Shown: positions 12,935 through 22,440 of the stretch, in pieces
Numbering within the stretch: the stretch's first letter is position 1
How the letters are laid out: each line of letters opens with the position of its first letter
Position numbers and translations under genes: made by a program
The notes under the pieces: model-generated
What the model was told of the DNA's origin: nothing
Database searches by the model: none
Seen by the model: only the letters and a program-made list of their open reading frames with translations
Origin: Cloacibacillus evryensis DSM 19522
GTDB taxonomy: Bacteria > Synergistota > Synergistia > Synergistales > Synergistaceae
Assembly (NCBI RefSeq): GCF_000585335.1
Contig: NZ_KK073872.1
Location: forward strand, 1,417,283 to 1,481,282
DNA length: 64,000 nucleotides
Direction of reading: 5' to 3'

Positions 12935-13648
12935 GTGTCGGTGGATTTTTTTGTAGAAGCGGATGTTTTTGAGTATTTTCCCGGAATGAGGCTGGTCGTG
13001 GCGGCAGCCGAGGGGATGTCGCTCCCTGCCGGCACGGAGCCGGTGGCGGCCTTTCTCCGGGATAGCTGGCGCATTGCCGCCGAGGCTTCGACGGCCTATG
13101 GAAATCCGCAGTCGCACCCGAATATCAAGCCGTGGGGCGAGCGGATGAAAATGGCCGGAGCGCCGAGAAAAAATTTCCCCAGCTCGATCGAAGCTCTGGT
13201 CCGGCGTGCCGGAAAAAGTGAACGGCCATTCGCCATCCACCCCTTTGTAGATTTTTACAACGCGGTCTCCCTTCGTTATTTGGTCCCCGCCGGCGGCTTT
13301 GACATTGACGTTCTGCGCGACGGGCTCGCGCTACGTTTTTCGCGGCACGGCGATTCCTTTACGGCGCTTGACGAAGAGGACAGCGTCGATATTCCGCCCG
13401 GCGAGGTGAGCTATGCCGACGGCGATATAGTCGTCACCAGACATTTTGTCTGGAAGCAGTCGCGCCACGCCATTATCGCGCCGGAGAGTAAAAATATTTT
13501 CTTTATTTCGGAGATACTGGGGGAATTGCCGCCGGAGACCGCCGGCATCGTACATGAGGCTCTCGTTGAGGGGCTGAGGAACTTTTTTAACGCCAAGGTG
13601 CGCAGCGACATCCTGGATGCCGGCCGCCGGTCGATTCGGATAAAATAG
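12935..13648 (+). CDS. B3/B4 tRNA-binding domain protein
   Basis: This protein of about 237 residues resembles free-standing B3/B4 domains, which are related to the editing module of phenylalanyl-tRNA synthetase beta (COG3382-like). The supporting region runs from HPNIKPWGERM through FPSSIEALVRR to VDFYNAVSLRY. AAAGGAG ends at 12930; ATG 12932, GTG 12935 and GTG 12941 are all in frame and spacing favours one of the GTGs. Such proteins may edit or bind tRNA or free amino acids, but this is inference. It follows an MFS transporter. Confidence 0.7.
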   Translation: MSVDFFVEADVFEYFPGMRLVVAAAEGMSLPAGTEPVAAFLRDSWRIAAEASTAYGNPQSHPNIKPWGERMKMAGAPRKNFPSSIEALVRRAGKSERPFAIHPFVDFYNAVSLRYLVPAGGFDIDVLRDGLALRFSRHGDSFTALDEEDSVDIPPGEVSYADGDIVVTRHFVWKQSRHAIIAPESKNIFFISEILGELPPETAGIVHEALVEGLRNFFNAKVRSDILDAGRRSIRIK

Positions 13649-13660
13649 GGCAGGCTAAGA

Positions 13661-13700
13661 AAAATCCCCCTCGTCCTTATCGGCGAGGGGGATATCTTTA
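13661..13700. terminator. Bidirectional terminator between convergent genes
   Basis: A 10-bp perfect stem pairs 13665-13674 with 13685-13694. It has an A run on its left, which is a T run for the - strand, and a weaker T-rich side on the right. It separates the + strand B3/B4 gene from htpG. Confidence 0.8.
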
Positions 13701-13775
13701 TCGGTTTTCCGTATCGATGTTTCTGTCCTTATGCGTTTGCCTGCCCCTTTGAGCGGCCGGTTTTTCCCCGGTTGT

Positions 13776-15650
13776 TTATCTCTCCAGCAGTTTGCTGACC
13801 AGGTTCGTAAACTTCTGGCCGTCCGCCACGGGCTCGCCGTCGGCGATCGAGGCGAGGCCCATAAGGAGGTTCGACCAGTCTTCGGCGTTGAAGTCCGGTT
13901 TCTCGGATTCGTCCGCTATCTTCTTGATCAGCGCGTTGTCGGGGTTTATCTCCATCACGCGCTTTTCCTCCGGCACCTCCTGTCCCATCGAGCGGAAGAG
14001 GTTTCTCATCTGCGGCGATATTTCCTCGCCCTTCTGGACGAAGCAGACAGGTGAATCGACGAGGCGGTCTGAAACCTTTACGTCCTCGACGAGCGAGCCG
14101 AGAGCCTCTTTGAGCTTTTTGACAAGGCCGACCTTCTCGATCTCTGAATCTTTCTTCTCTTCCTTCCCGCCCTCGGGCAGCATAAGGTCCTCGGCGGCGG
14201 CGGAGATGAAGTCATACTTGTCGAACTTGCGGGCGTGGTTCACCCATATCTCGTCCACGGGGTCGCCCAGAAGCAGCACTTTGATGCCCTTTTTCCTGAA
14301 CGCTTCGAGTTTCGGCGAGTTCTTGAGGTTCTTGAGCGACGAGCCGGCAAGGTAATATATTTTGTCCTGTCCAGCCGGCATGTTGACAAGGTAGTCCTCG
14401 ATCGTCGTCTTGTCGCCCTCCGAGAGGTCGAAGAGGCATAGCTTCATGATCTCCTCCCTGTGGCGGAGGTCGGAGATGATGCCCTCTTTAAGGACGACGC
14501 CGAAGGTCTGCCAGAATTTATTGTAGCTGTCGGGCTGCTCCTTCTGCATCTTGCGCAGCGTGTCCAGGATCTTCTTTACGAGGCTGCTTTTGATCTGCGC
14601 CGTCTGGCGGTCCTGCTGGAGCATCTCGCGCGAGACGTTGAGCGAGAGGTCCTCTGAATCGACGACGCCTTTGATGAAGCGCATGTACTCGGGGATGAGG
14701 TCCTTGCAATCGTTCATGATGAAGACGCGGCGGATGTAGAGCTGCACGCCGTGCTTGCCGTCCTGATAGAAGAGGTCCATCGGGGGACGCGACGGTATGA
14801 ACAGCAGTGCGCGGAATTCGCTCGTGCCCTCGGCCTTGTAGTAGATGTGCTCGAGCGGATTTTCCCAGTCGTGCGAGATGTGGCGGTAGAAGTCGTTGAA
14901 CTCCTCGTCGCTGATCTCTTTCTGCGGGCGCGTCCAGAGGGCCTTCATGGAGTTGACGGGCTCCTCCTTCTCGTCATCCTTTTTCTCCTTTTCCGTGTCG
15001 TTCAGGTAGATCGGATAGGTCACGAAGTCGGAATATTCCTTGATGATGCCGCGCAGCGTCCACTCCGAAAGGTAGTCCTTTGCGATATCGTGCTCGTCGT
15101 CTTTTTTCTCCTCTTTTTTCATGTGGAGCGTGATCGCGCTTCCCTGCGTCGTCCGGCTGCCCCTGTCTATCGTGTAGGTCCCGTCGCCGGTGGATTCCCA
15201 CTTCCAGCTCTCGGAGCCGCCGGCCTTGAGCGTTTCCACCGTAACCTTGTCGGCGGCGATAAAACTTGAGTAGAAGCCCACTCCAAACTGCCCGATCAGG
15301 TCGCTGTTGATACCGTTTTTCGCTTCCTGCATCGCGCGTATGAATTCGCCGGTGCCGCTGCGCGCGATCGTGCCGAGGTATGAGACGAGCTCGTCGCGGT
15401 CCATGCCGATGCCGTTGTCGGAGAAGGTGAGCGTCCCCGCCTTTTTATCTATCGTGATGTCGATGCGCCCGTTCTTCGCGTATTCCGCGAGCTCGGTACG
15501 GCTCAAGCTCTCTATGCGCAGCTTGTCGATCGCGTCAGAGGCGTTCGATATCAGCTCGCGCACGAAGATGTCGGGGTTTGAGTAGACGGAGTTGATCATC
15601 AGCTCCAGAACCTGTTTTGCCTCGCTTTGAAATTCCATTTTTTCAGCCAT
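13776..15650 (-). CDS. htpG: Hsp90-family chaperone HtpG
   Basis: HtpG is an ATP-dependent chaperone dimer. The N-terminal GHKL ATPase motifs are present: ELISNASDAIDKLR, DNGIGM and IGQFGVGFYSS. A charged stretch rich in K, E and D precedes the middle domain, and the C-terminal dimerisation part is present. The start at 15650 (MAEKMEFQSE) is chosen over an upstream ATG at 15680 because GGGAGG lies 8 bases before it; the protein is 624 residues. It lies downstream of clpB on the same strand but is separated from it by a terminator. Confidence 0.96.
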   Translation of the reverse strand: MAEKMEFQSEAKQVLELMINSVYSNPDIFVRELISNASDAIDKLRIESLSRTELAEYAKNGRIDITIDKKAGTLTFSDNGIGMDRDELVSYLGTIARSGTGEFIRAMQEAKNGINSDLIGQFGVGFYSSFIAADKVTVETLKAGGSESWKWESTGDGTYTIDRGSRTTQGSAITLHMKKEEKKDDEHDIAKDYLSEWTLRGIIKEYSDFVTYPIYLNDTEKEKKDDEKEEPVNSMKALWTRPQKEISDEEFNDFYRHISHDWENPLEHIYYKAEGTSEFRALLFIPSRPPMDLFYQDGKHGVQLYIRRVFIMNDCKDLIPEYMRFIKGVVDSEDLSLNVSREMLQQDRQTAQIKSSLVKKILDTLRKMQKEQPDSYNKFWQTFGVVLKEGIISDLRHREEIMKLCLFDLSEGDKTTIEDYLVNMPAGQDKIYYLAGSSLKNLKNSPKLEAFRKKGIKVLLLGDPVDEIWVNHARKFDKYDFISAAAEDLMLPEGGKEEKKDSEIEKVGLVKKLKEALGSLVEDVKVSDRLVDSPVCFVQKGEEISPQMRNLFRSMGQEVPEEKRVMEINPDNALIKKIADESEKPDFNAEDWSNLLMGLASIADGEPVADGQKFTNLVSKLLER

Positions 15651-15689
15651 AAAATTTCCTCCCTGTAGGTAATTCGTCAATATTATAAA

Positions 15690-15716
15690 TAAAAACCGGG
15701 TTTTTTACACCCGGTC
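15690..15716 (-). terminator. Terminator between clpB and htpG
   Basis: ACCGGG (15695-15700) pairs with CCCGGT (15710-15715). On the - strand the stem is followed by a T run. Another T run to the right allows weak termination in the other direction. Confidence 0.65.
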
Positions 15717-15742
15717 CGTTTTTTTTTCGATTCCGGTCTTTT

Positions 15743-18367
15743 TTAATCTGCCTTGCGGTTTTCGAACTCCATATCGAGCGCTCCGTCCCTGGCCACTACG
15801 CGGATCGTGCCTCCGTCGCCGATGTCGCCCGCGATGATGGCCCGCGCGATGCGCGTTTCCAGCGCTTTCTGGACGTAGCGTTTGAGCGGGCGCGCCCCGT
15901 AGACGGGGTCGTAGCCGTTCCTGGCGCAGACGTCGAGGGCTTCGTCGGTGAGCTCGAGGTCGATGTTGCGGTCGTGCAGCCTCAATTCGAGCTGCCTGAG
16001 GATGAGGCGCACTATCTGCCGGATGTCCTTCAGCGTCAGCGGTTTGAAGCAGATCATTTCGTCGACGCGGTTAAGGAACTCGGGGCGGAATTTTGTGCGC
16101 ATGAGCCCCATCACCTCTTCGACCGCGCCCTCGGAGAGGGCCCCCTCGCCGTCCATGCCGTCGATCAGTACCTGGGCGCCGATATTGCTCGTCATTATGA
16201 TGACGCAGTTTTTAAAGTTTACCGTGCGCCCGTGGCTGTCCGTCACACGCCCGTCGTCCAGTATCTGCAGCATGATGTTGAATACGTCAGGGTGAGCTTT
16301 TTCTATCTCGTCGAACAGCACGACCGAGTAGGGATGGCGGCGCACGGCTTCGGTGAGCTGCCCGCCCTCCTCATAGCCGACATATCCCGGAGGCGCTCCC
16401 ACGAGGCGCGATACGGAGTGCTTCTCCATATATTCTGACATATCGATGCGCACGATGTTGTCCTCGGAATCAAAGAGCGATTCGGCGAGGGCCCTCGCGA
16501 GCTCCGTTTTGCCGACGCCGGTGGGGCCGAGGAAGATGAAGGAGCCTATCGGGCGTTTCGGGTCCTTTATGCCGGAACGCGCGCGCAGTACGGCGTCCGC
16601 CACGAGGCTGACGGCCTCGTCCTGCCCGACGACGCGTTCGTGCAGCACCGCGTCGAGGTGGAGCAGCTTCTCGCGCTCGCCCTCCATGAGCCGGGTGACG
16701 GGGATGCCGGTCCATTTCGCCACGATCTCGGCGATCTCCTCCTCCGTGACCTCTTCACGCAGCAGCTTCGTTCCGCCTTTTTCGATCCCGCTGAGGTTTT
16801 CTTCCTCTATCTTCAGGTCGCCCTCCAACTTATTGAGCGTCCCGTAGCGAAGCTGGGCGGCGAGGTTGAGGTCGTAGCTGCGCTCCGCCTCGTCTATCTG
16901 ATGGCGCACCTTTTCGATCTCTTCGCGCATCGAGCGTATCTTGACGATATTTTCTTTTTCGACCTCGTACTGGGCCCGCAGTGTGTTGGCGTGCTCTTTC
17001 ACGTCGGCGAGCTCCTTTTGCAGGGCTTCGAGGCGGTCCTTGCTGGCCTTGTCTTTTTCGAGCTTCAGCGCCGCCTCCTCGATCTCCAACTGCATCACGC
17101 GGCGGTTGACGGAGTCGAGGTCAGTCGGCAGGGAATCTATATCGGTGCGTATCATCGCGCAGGCCTCGTCGATAAGGTCGATGGCCTTGTCGGGGAGGAA
17201 GCGGTCGGAGATGTAACGGTTGGAGAGCGTCGCCGCCGCGACAAGCGCGCTGTCCTGTATCCTCACGCCGTGATGCACCTGGAAGCGCTCTTTGAGGCCG
17301 CGCAGGATCGAGATCGTGTCCTCGACGCTGGGCGGGTCCACCAGGACGGGCTGGAAGCGCCTTTCAAGAGCGGCGTCCTTTTCGATATACTGGCGGTATT
17401 CCTCGAGCGTCGTCGCGCCGATGCAATGCAGTTCGCCGCGTGCGAGCAGCGGTTTGAGCATGTTGCCGGCGTCGAGCGCGCCGTCCGTTTTTCCCGCGCC
17501 GACGATGGTGTGGAGCTCGTCGATGAAGAGAATGATGCGCCCCTCGCTCTTCTTGACCTCGTCGAGGACGGCCTTCAGACGTTCCTCAAATTCGCCGCGG
17601 AACTTAGCCCCCGCGATGAGAGAACCCATGTCAAGCGCGAAGATGATCCGGTCTTTGAGGTTCTCCGGTACGTCGCCGCGCATGATGCGGATCGCGAGCC
17701 CCTCGGCGATCGCCGTCTTGCCGACGCCCGGTTCGCCGATGAGGACGGGGTTGTTCTTCGTCTTGCGGCTGAGGATGCGGATGGTGCGGCGGATCTCTTC
17801 GTCGCGTCCGATGACGGGGTCAAGCTTGTTCTCGCGCGCGGCCTTCACAAGGTCGCGCCCGTATTTCTCAAGGGCGTCGTAGGTGTCCTCCGGATTGTCG
17901 CTGGTGACGCGCTGGTTGCCGCGGACCTCGGATAGGGTCTTGAGGAATTTGTCGGGAGTTATTCCGAAGGTATCAAAGATCCTGCCGAGCGGGCTTCCCT
18001 TGGTCTCGTAAAGTATCGCGAGGAAGAGATGCTCGACGGAGATATATTCGTCCTTCAGGCTGTCGGCCTCATCTTCGGCTCTGACGAGGATCTTTGAAAG
18101 CCGCTGCGAGACATATATCTTGCCCGTCTCCTGCCCGGCGCCAGAGACGCGCGGCTTCTTGCTTAGCTCGTTTTCGACGGCGTTGGCCAGGCTCTCCACC
18201 GGAACGTTCATCTTATCGAAAAGGCGGGGGATCAGGCCGTTTTCCTGCCTCAGCAGGGCCAGCGCCAGGTTCTCGGCGTCCACCTCCTGATGTCCGTGGC
18301 GCACCGCGATATTTTGGGCTTCGTAGAAAGCCTCCTGTGATTTCTGTGTGAGTTTGTTCATATCCAT
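15743..18367 (-). CDS. clpB: ATP-dependent disaggregase ClpB
   Basis: ClpB rescues aggregated proteins with DnaK. The protein has 874 residues in the order Clp N-domain, NBD1 (Walker [10 protein letters not shown]), a long coiled-coil middle domain (about residues 400-520) and NBD2 (Walker [10 protein letters not shown]). The start [11 protein letters not shown] at 18367 lies 11 bases after a GGGAG. In-frame codons further upstream (a GTG and the ATG at 18391) overlap or precede that site. A -10/-35 pair with a direct repeat lies upstream on the - strand. Confidence 0.95.
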   Translation of the reverse strand: MDMNKLTQKSQEAFYEAQNIAVRHGHQEVDAENLALALLRQENGLIPRLFDKMNVPVESLANAVENELSKKPRVSGAGQETGKIYVSQRLSKILVRAEDEADSLKDEYISVEHLFLAILYETKGSPLGRIFDTFGITPDKFLKTLSEVRGNQRVTSDNPEDTYDALEKYGRDLVKAARENKLDPVIGRDEEIRRTIRILSRKTKNNPVLIGEPGVGKTAIAEGLAIRIMRGDVPENLKDRIIFALDMGSLIAGAKFRGEFEERLKAVLDEVKKSEGRIILFIDELHTIVGAGKTDGALDAGNMLKPLLARGELHCIGATTLEEYRQYIEKDAALERRFQPVLVDPPSVEDTISILRGLKERFQVHHGVRIQDSALVAAATLSNRYISDRFLPDKAIDLIDEACAMIRTDIDSLPTDLDSVNRRVMQLEIEEAALKLEKDKASKDRLEALQKELADVKEHANTLRAQYEVEKENIVKIRSMREEIEKVRHQIDEAERSYDLNLAAQLRYGTLNKLEGDLKIEEENLSGIEKGGTKLLREEVTEEEIAEIVAKWTGIPVTRLMEGEREKLLHLDAVLHERVVGQDEAVSLVADAVLRARSGIKDPKRPIGSFIFLGPTGVGKTELARALAESLFDSEDNIVRIDMSEYMEKHSVSRLVGAPPGYVGYEEGGQLTEAVRRHPYSVVLFDEIEKAHPDVFNIMLQILDDGRVTDSHGRTVNFKNCVIIMTSNIGAQVLIDGMDGEGALSEGAVEEVMGLMRTKFRPEFLNRVDEMICFKPLTLKDIRQIVRLILRQLELRLHDRNIDLELTDEALDVCARNGYDPVYGARPLKRYVQKALETRIARAIIAGDIGDGGTIRVVARDGALDMEFENRKAD

Positions 18368-18420
18368 ATCTATATCCACTCCCGAAAACATATTTTAACC
18401 AATCCTGATGTTACTGAAAT

Positions 18421-18449
18421 ATTATAATACATCAATTAACATCAAACAA
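18421..18449 (-). promoter_or_regulatory. Likely clpB promoter with direct-repeat operator
   Basis: Read on the - strand, TTGTTT (18444-18449) and a perfect TATAAT (18421-18426) are 17 bp apart. Inside and beside the spacer are two heptads with a 3-base spacer (+ strand CATCAAT at 18430-18436 and CATCAAA at 18440-18446). This is the layout of a CtsR-type operator but not its exact sequence. Confidence 0.5.
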
Positions 18450-18623
18450 TAGTTTTGACAGTGTTTTTATGAGAAAAACTCTAAGCATTTTCCACAAAAG
18501 AATAACATGGCTGAAGTCTGATCACATTTATTAAATATTATTATTTTTATGATTCGCCGGTTCTGGAATATTACTTCGTTTCATGAAAAATAGCTAAATA
18601 AGCTGAAAATTGAGTAAATGACC
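18450..18623. other. AT-rich divergent intergenic region
   Basis: This gap lies between the clpB and cold-shock promoters. It is noticeably AT-rich and contains no open frame worth calling. A TTGACA at 18455-18460 on the + strand has no convincing -10. Confidence 0.5.
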
Positions 18624-18650
18624 TTGACAATCGGTGCATTAAAGTATAAG
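18624..18650 (+). promoter_or_regulatory. Cold-shock gene promoter
   Basis: A perfect -35 TTGACA lies at 18624-18629. TATAAG at 18645-18650 is a short 15 bp away; a 17-bp alternative (TAAGGT) is poorer. The leader to the start codon is about 50 nt. Confidence 0.55.
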
Positions 18651-18705
18651 GTATGGAAGTCGGCACAAGCTGATGTATAAATATTTCCTGTTGGGAGGCA
18701 ACACC

Positions 18706-18909
18706 TTGAAAAGCAACGGCACAGTAAAATGGTTTAACGCAACGAAGGGTTATGGATTCATCACAACTGACGAAGGCAACGATGTATTTGTCCACTTCAG
18801 CGCTATCCAGGGCGACGGTTTCAAAACACTTGACGAGGGTCAGAAAGTGAGCTTCGAGATTACCCAGGGCAGCAAGGGCCCCCAGGCTTCCGACGTAGAG
18901 AAAATCTAA
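18706..18909 (+). CDS. Cold-shock protein, CspA family
   Basis: This is a 67-residue single-stranded nucleic-acid-binding protein, consisting of one cold-shock domain. RNP1 is KGYGFIT and RNP2 is DVFVHFS. The TTG at 18706 follows GGGAGG and gives the canonical N-terminus [11 protein letters not shown]; the upstream ATG at 18673 would add 11 non-homologous residues. It is monocistronic, with its own promoter and terminator. Confidence 0.95.
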   Translation: MKSNGTVKWFNATKGYGFITTDEGNDVFVHFSAIQGDGFKTLDEGQKVSFEITQGSKGPQASDVEKI

Positions 18910-18965
18910 CTTCAGCAGTATTTCTTTATATTATATCAATATTTTATAAAAGAAATCGAGATCGC

Positions 18966-19001
18966 AAAGGAGGACAGCATTTGTTGTTCTCCTTTATTTT
19001 G
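18966..19001 (+). terminator. Terminator after the cold-shock gene
   Basis: A 10-bp stem pairs 18966-18975 with 18986-18995, with one G-U, and is followed by TATTTTG. Confidence 0.75.
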
Positions 19002-19064
19002 TCCGTGCGTCCGCGCGGGATGGCGATAATTTTTGCCGTTAAGGCATAATATTAAAATTTCCCT

Positions 19065-19093
19065 TTGACTAATATTAACATTTGTTATAGATT
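19065..19093 (+). promoter_or_regulatory. Possible promoter for the Lon-like protease gene
   Basis: TTGACT (19065-19070) and TAGATT (19088-19093) are 17 bp apart. They lie about 100 bp before the start codon, after the cold-shock terminator. Confidence 0.5.
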
Positions 19094-19192
19094 AGGCATG
19101 TTGCGGTGCCTGTGCCGTGCGTTCCGACCCGCGGCCGGACGAGGTCAGGCATTTTTTTAAACTTAAATTTGAAAACGATCAGGAGGAGCTTA

Positions 19193-21745
19193 ATGTCTCT
19201 CATAAAGGATAAACAACTTTCCGCCGATAAACTTCGCCGCGCGGCCGACCTCGCGGCCCTCGGCTTTAAAACTACAAAGGGACTGGATAAGCTCGCCGGG
19301 CTGATCGGCCAGGAACGCGCCGTGCGCTCCGTCGGCTTCGGCCTCTCTGTGCAGAGCAAGGGATATAACATATTTATGGTCGGCGAGCCGGGGTGCGGGC
19401 GCACCTCCTACGCGCTGGAGGAGCTGAGGCGCGCCGCCTCGGACATGCCGGCTCCGGACGACTGGGTCTATGTCTATAACTTCGACGATCCGAGCCTGCC
19501 GCTGGCGATCAGCTTGCCGGCCGGCAAGGGGCGCGAGCTTGCGAAGGACGCCGAGGACGCGATAGAGGACCTCAAAACGGCGCTTTCAAAGGCTTTTGAC
19601 AATAATGAATTCGAGGACAACAAGGCGCAGCTCGTGAAGTCGTTCCAGGACGAGGTCAACACCATCATGGAGGAGCTGCGGAAGTGGGCCGAATCGAAGG
19701 ATTTCGCCATCAAGCGCACGCCTCAGGGTTTCGTCAATCTGCCGCTGATAATGGCGCCGCCGCTGCCCCAGCATGACGAGGGGCAGGACGAGGCCGACGA
19801 CAAGGACAATAAGACGGAAGAGGGCGAAAAACAGCTCGTTCGCCGCGAGATGCAGCAGGATGAGTTTGAAAAGCTTTCGGACGAGGAGCAGGAGGTCCTG
19901 CAGAAAGTTTCCGAGGAGATATCCCAGAAGACGCTGGAGAAGCTGCGCCTCATCCGCGAGCGCGAGAAGGAGCTCAAGGAAAAGATAAAGGAGCTTGAGA
20001 GCCAGATCTGCCGCGTGGCGATCACGCCGATCCTCGCGGAGCTGCGCGGCAAGCATATGCCGAACGAGAAGCTTGCGAAATGGCTCGACGCGCTGACGGA
20101 GGACCTCATCGCGAACTTCAGCGTTTTCCTCGCCGCCGTCCGCGACGACGCGGCGGAGGTCGATTTTTCCCGTTACGAGGTGAACGCCTTCGTCTCCAAC
20201 AACCCGAACGACGGCGCGCCCGTCATCTGCGAAACAAACCCGATCTACTACAACCTTGTCGGCAAGGTCGATTATGAGAACCGGCAGGGCAATCTCTATA
20301 CCGATTTCCGCCGCATAACCCCCGGCGCGATGCACCGCGCGAACGGCGGCTTCCTGCTGCTCGACGCCGACGAGCTTCTGCGCCAGTTCATGTCGTGGGA
20401 CGTGCTGAAACGCGTCCTGCGCTACCGCGAACTCTCGATCGAAAACCTTGGCGAACAGCTCGGCTACATCCCGGTCTCCTCGCTGCGTCCGGAGCCGATA
20501 CCGATAGAGATGAAGGTCGTGATCGTAGGTACTCCCTACCTTTATTACCTGCTCAACATATATGACCCCGAGTTTCAGAAGGTATTCAAGATCAAGGCCG
20601 AGTTTGACTCAGAAATGCCGCGGACCGGCGAAAGCGAATATCAGATCGCCCAATTTGTCGCGGGCTTCGTTGCGCGGGAGGGCAAGCTCAATTTCACCGT
20701 GACCGCCGTCGGCGAGGTGATCGAATGGGCCTCGCGCCTCGCGGAGGACCGGAACAAGCTTTCGACGCAGCTCAATAAGATCGCCGACGTGCTTGTCGAG
20801 TCGACCGCCTACGCGAAGGCGGAGGGCAAGAAGCTTGTCGGCGTCGACCATGTCCGCAGGGCTCTTGAAGAAAAGATCCACCGCGCCGATATGTGGGAGG
20901 ACAAGGTGCTGGAGGAGTACCGCAAGGGCGTCATCCGCATCGACACGGAGGGCTCCGTCGTCGGGCAGATAAACGGCCTCACGGTCTCGCAGCTGATCGA
21001 CCACTCCTTCGGCTCGCCGGTGCGCATTACCGCCAACGTCTTTATGGGCGCCGAGGGCGTCGTCAACATCGAGCGCGAGGTGAGCATGACGGGCCCGATC
21101 CACAACAAGGGGCTGATGATACTCACAAGCTACCTCGGGCGGATGTACGCGCGGGACTTCCCGCTTTCGGTCAGCGCCCGCATCGCCTTTGAGCAGACCT
21201 ACGGCGGCATCGAGGGCGACAGCGCCTCGTCGACCGAGCTCTACTGCCTGATGTCGGCGATCGCCGGCATCCCGCTCGAACAGGGGATCGCCGTCACCGG
21301 CTCCGTCGACCAGATGGGCTTCATACAGCCGATCGGCGGCGTCAATGAGAAGATAGAGGGCTTCTTCCGCTACTGCAAGGCCAACGGTTTCACGGGGAAA
21401 CAGGGCGTCATCATTCCCGTGCAGAACGAACAGCATCTGATGCTGAACCATGAGGTGACGGAAGCTGTCAGGAAGAACAAGTTCCACATCTGGAGCGTTT
21501 CGACTATAGACGAGGGGATCGAGATCCTTACGGGCGTCCCCGCGGGAACGAAGGACGAAAAGGGCGGCTATCCGAAGAACAGCGTCCACGGACGCGTGCA
21601 GGCGGCCCTCGAAGGCTGGATCGAGCGTTCCTTCCGCTACAAGAAGGTAATGACGGACCGCGTAGACCCGCCGAAGAAGCGGAGCCGCAGGAAGACGGCC
21701 CCAGCCATGAACGAAGAGCCCACCGTGGTGAAAGAGGCGGAATGA
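19193..21745 (+). CDS. Lon-like ATP-dependent protease (AAA plus Lon proteolytic domain)
   Basis: This 850-residue protein belongs to the Lon-related group with an atypical AAA module. The Walker A-like motif is GEPGCGRTS (64-72), with Arg where Lys is usual. A long charged coiled coil occupies about residues 190-280. The C-terminal Lon protease domain has the Ser-Lys dyad: S677 in GDSAS and K720 in GGVNEKIEG, the same 43-residue spacing as E. coli Lon S679/K722. The ATG at 19193 follows AGGAGG and replaces an upstream in-frame start at 19106. It overlaps nth by 4 bases. Confidence 0.88.
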   Translation: MSLIKDKQLSADKLRRAADLAALGFKTTKGLDKLAGLIGQERAVRSVGFGLSVQSKGYNIFMVGEPGCGRTSYALEELRRAASDMPAPDDWVYVYNFDDPSLPLAISLPAGKGRELAKDAEDAIEDLKTALSKAFDNNEFEDNKAQLVKSFQDEVNTIMEELRKWAESKDFAIKRTPQGFVNLPLIMAPPLPQHDEGQDEADDKDNKTEEGEKQLVRREMQQDEFEKLSDEEQEVLQKVSEEISQKTLEKLRLIREREKELKEKIKELESQICRVAITPILAELRGKHMPNEKLAKWLDALTEDLIANFSVFLAAVRDDAAEVDFSRYEVNAFVSNNPNDGAPVICETNPIYYNLVGKVDYENRQGNLYTDFRRITPGAMHRANGGFLLLDADELLRQFMSWDVLKRVLRYRELSIENLGEQLGYIPVSSLRPEPIPIEMKVVIVGTPYLYYLLNIYDPEFQKVFKIKAEFDSEMPRTGESEYQIAQFVAGFVAREGKLNFTVTAVGEVIEWASRLAEDRNKLSTQLNKIADVLVESTAYAKAEGKKLVGVDHVRRALEEKIHRADMWEDKVLEEYRKGVIRIDTEGSVVGQINGLTVSQLIDHSFGSPVRITANVFMGAEGVVNIEREVSMTGPIHNKGLMILTSYLGRMYARDFPLSVSARIAFEQTYGGIEGDSASSTELYCLMSAIAGIPLEQGIAVTGSVDQMGFIQPIGGVNEKIEGFFRYCKANGFTGKQGVIIPVQNEQHLMLNHEVTEAVRKNKFHIWSVSTIDEGIEILTGVPAGTKDEKGGYPKNSVHGRVQAALEGWIERSFRYKKVMTDRVDPPKKRSRRKTAPAMNEEPTVVKEAE

Positions 21746-22440
21746 TGGCCGAGCTGCACCATGTGCGGGAGATCCTCGACGGACTGGAGGCGCTCTACGG
21801 GAACGAAGCGCGCCCCGCTGGCGACTTCTGGTATGAGGAGCCGCTTGACGACCTCATACTGACGATACTGTCGCAGAATACCAACGATAAACTGCGCGAC
21901 AAGGCCTTCGCGAAGATGAAAGCCGCCTATTCCTCGTGGGAGGAGGTGGCTCATGCCGACCTGGAGGAGCTCAAAGAGGTGCTGCGCATCGCGGGGATGA
22001 GCAGCACGAAGCCGCCGCGCATCCAGCAGATACTGGCCGCGGTCAAAGAAAAATTTGGCGGCTACACTTTGAAGGAGCTTCGGGGCTGGAAGCAGCCGGA
22101 GGTGCGCGAATACCTCACCTCTCTGCCGGGAGTGGGCCCCAAGACCTCGGCGATCGTGGAATGTTTCGACCTGGGAATGCCCGGCTTCCCCGTAGATACG
22201 CATATCACGCGGCTCAGCAAGCGTTTTGGCTGGGCCGACGAAAAGAGTCCTCCCGACAAGATACAGGCAAGGCTGGAGGCGGCGCTGCCGCCGGAACGCT
22301 TTCGCGGCGGCCACCTGAACTTCCTTGACCACGGGCGGAGCATATGCAGCGCCCGCAAGCCAGACTGCGCCCGCTGCGCTCTGGCGAAATGGTGCGGCTA
22401 CGGAAAGAGGGCGGCGGAAGAGGCCGCCGATGGATTATAG
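21742..22440 (+). CDS. nth: Endonuclease III (DNA glycosylase/AP lyase)
   Basis: Nth removes oxidised pyrimidines. A helix-hairpin-helix LPGVGPKT contains the catalytic lysine K134. VDTHITRL contains the aspartate D152, the same 18-residue spacing as E. coli K120/D138. A 4Fe-4S cluster motif C-X6-C-X2-C-X5-C closes the C-terminus. The length is 232 residues. The ATG overlaps the Lon-like stop, and tilS starts inside its last codons. Confidence 0.93.
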   Translation: MMAELHHVREILDGLEALYGNEARPAGDFWYEEPLDDLILTILSQNTNDKLRDKAFAKMKAAYSSWEEVAHADLEELKEVLRIAGMSSTKPPRIQQILAAVKEKFGGYTLKELRGWKQPEVREYLTSLPGVGPKTSAIVECFDLGMPGFPVDTHITRLSKRFGWADEKSPPDKIQARLEAALPPERFRGGHLNFLDHGRSICSARKPDCARCALAKWCGYGKRAAEEAADGL

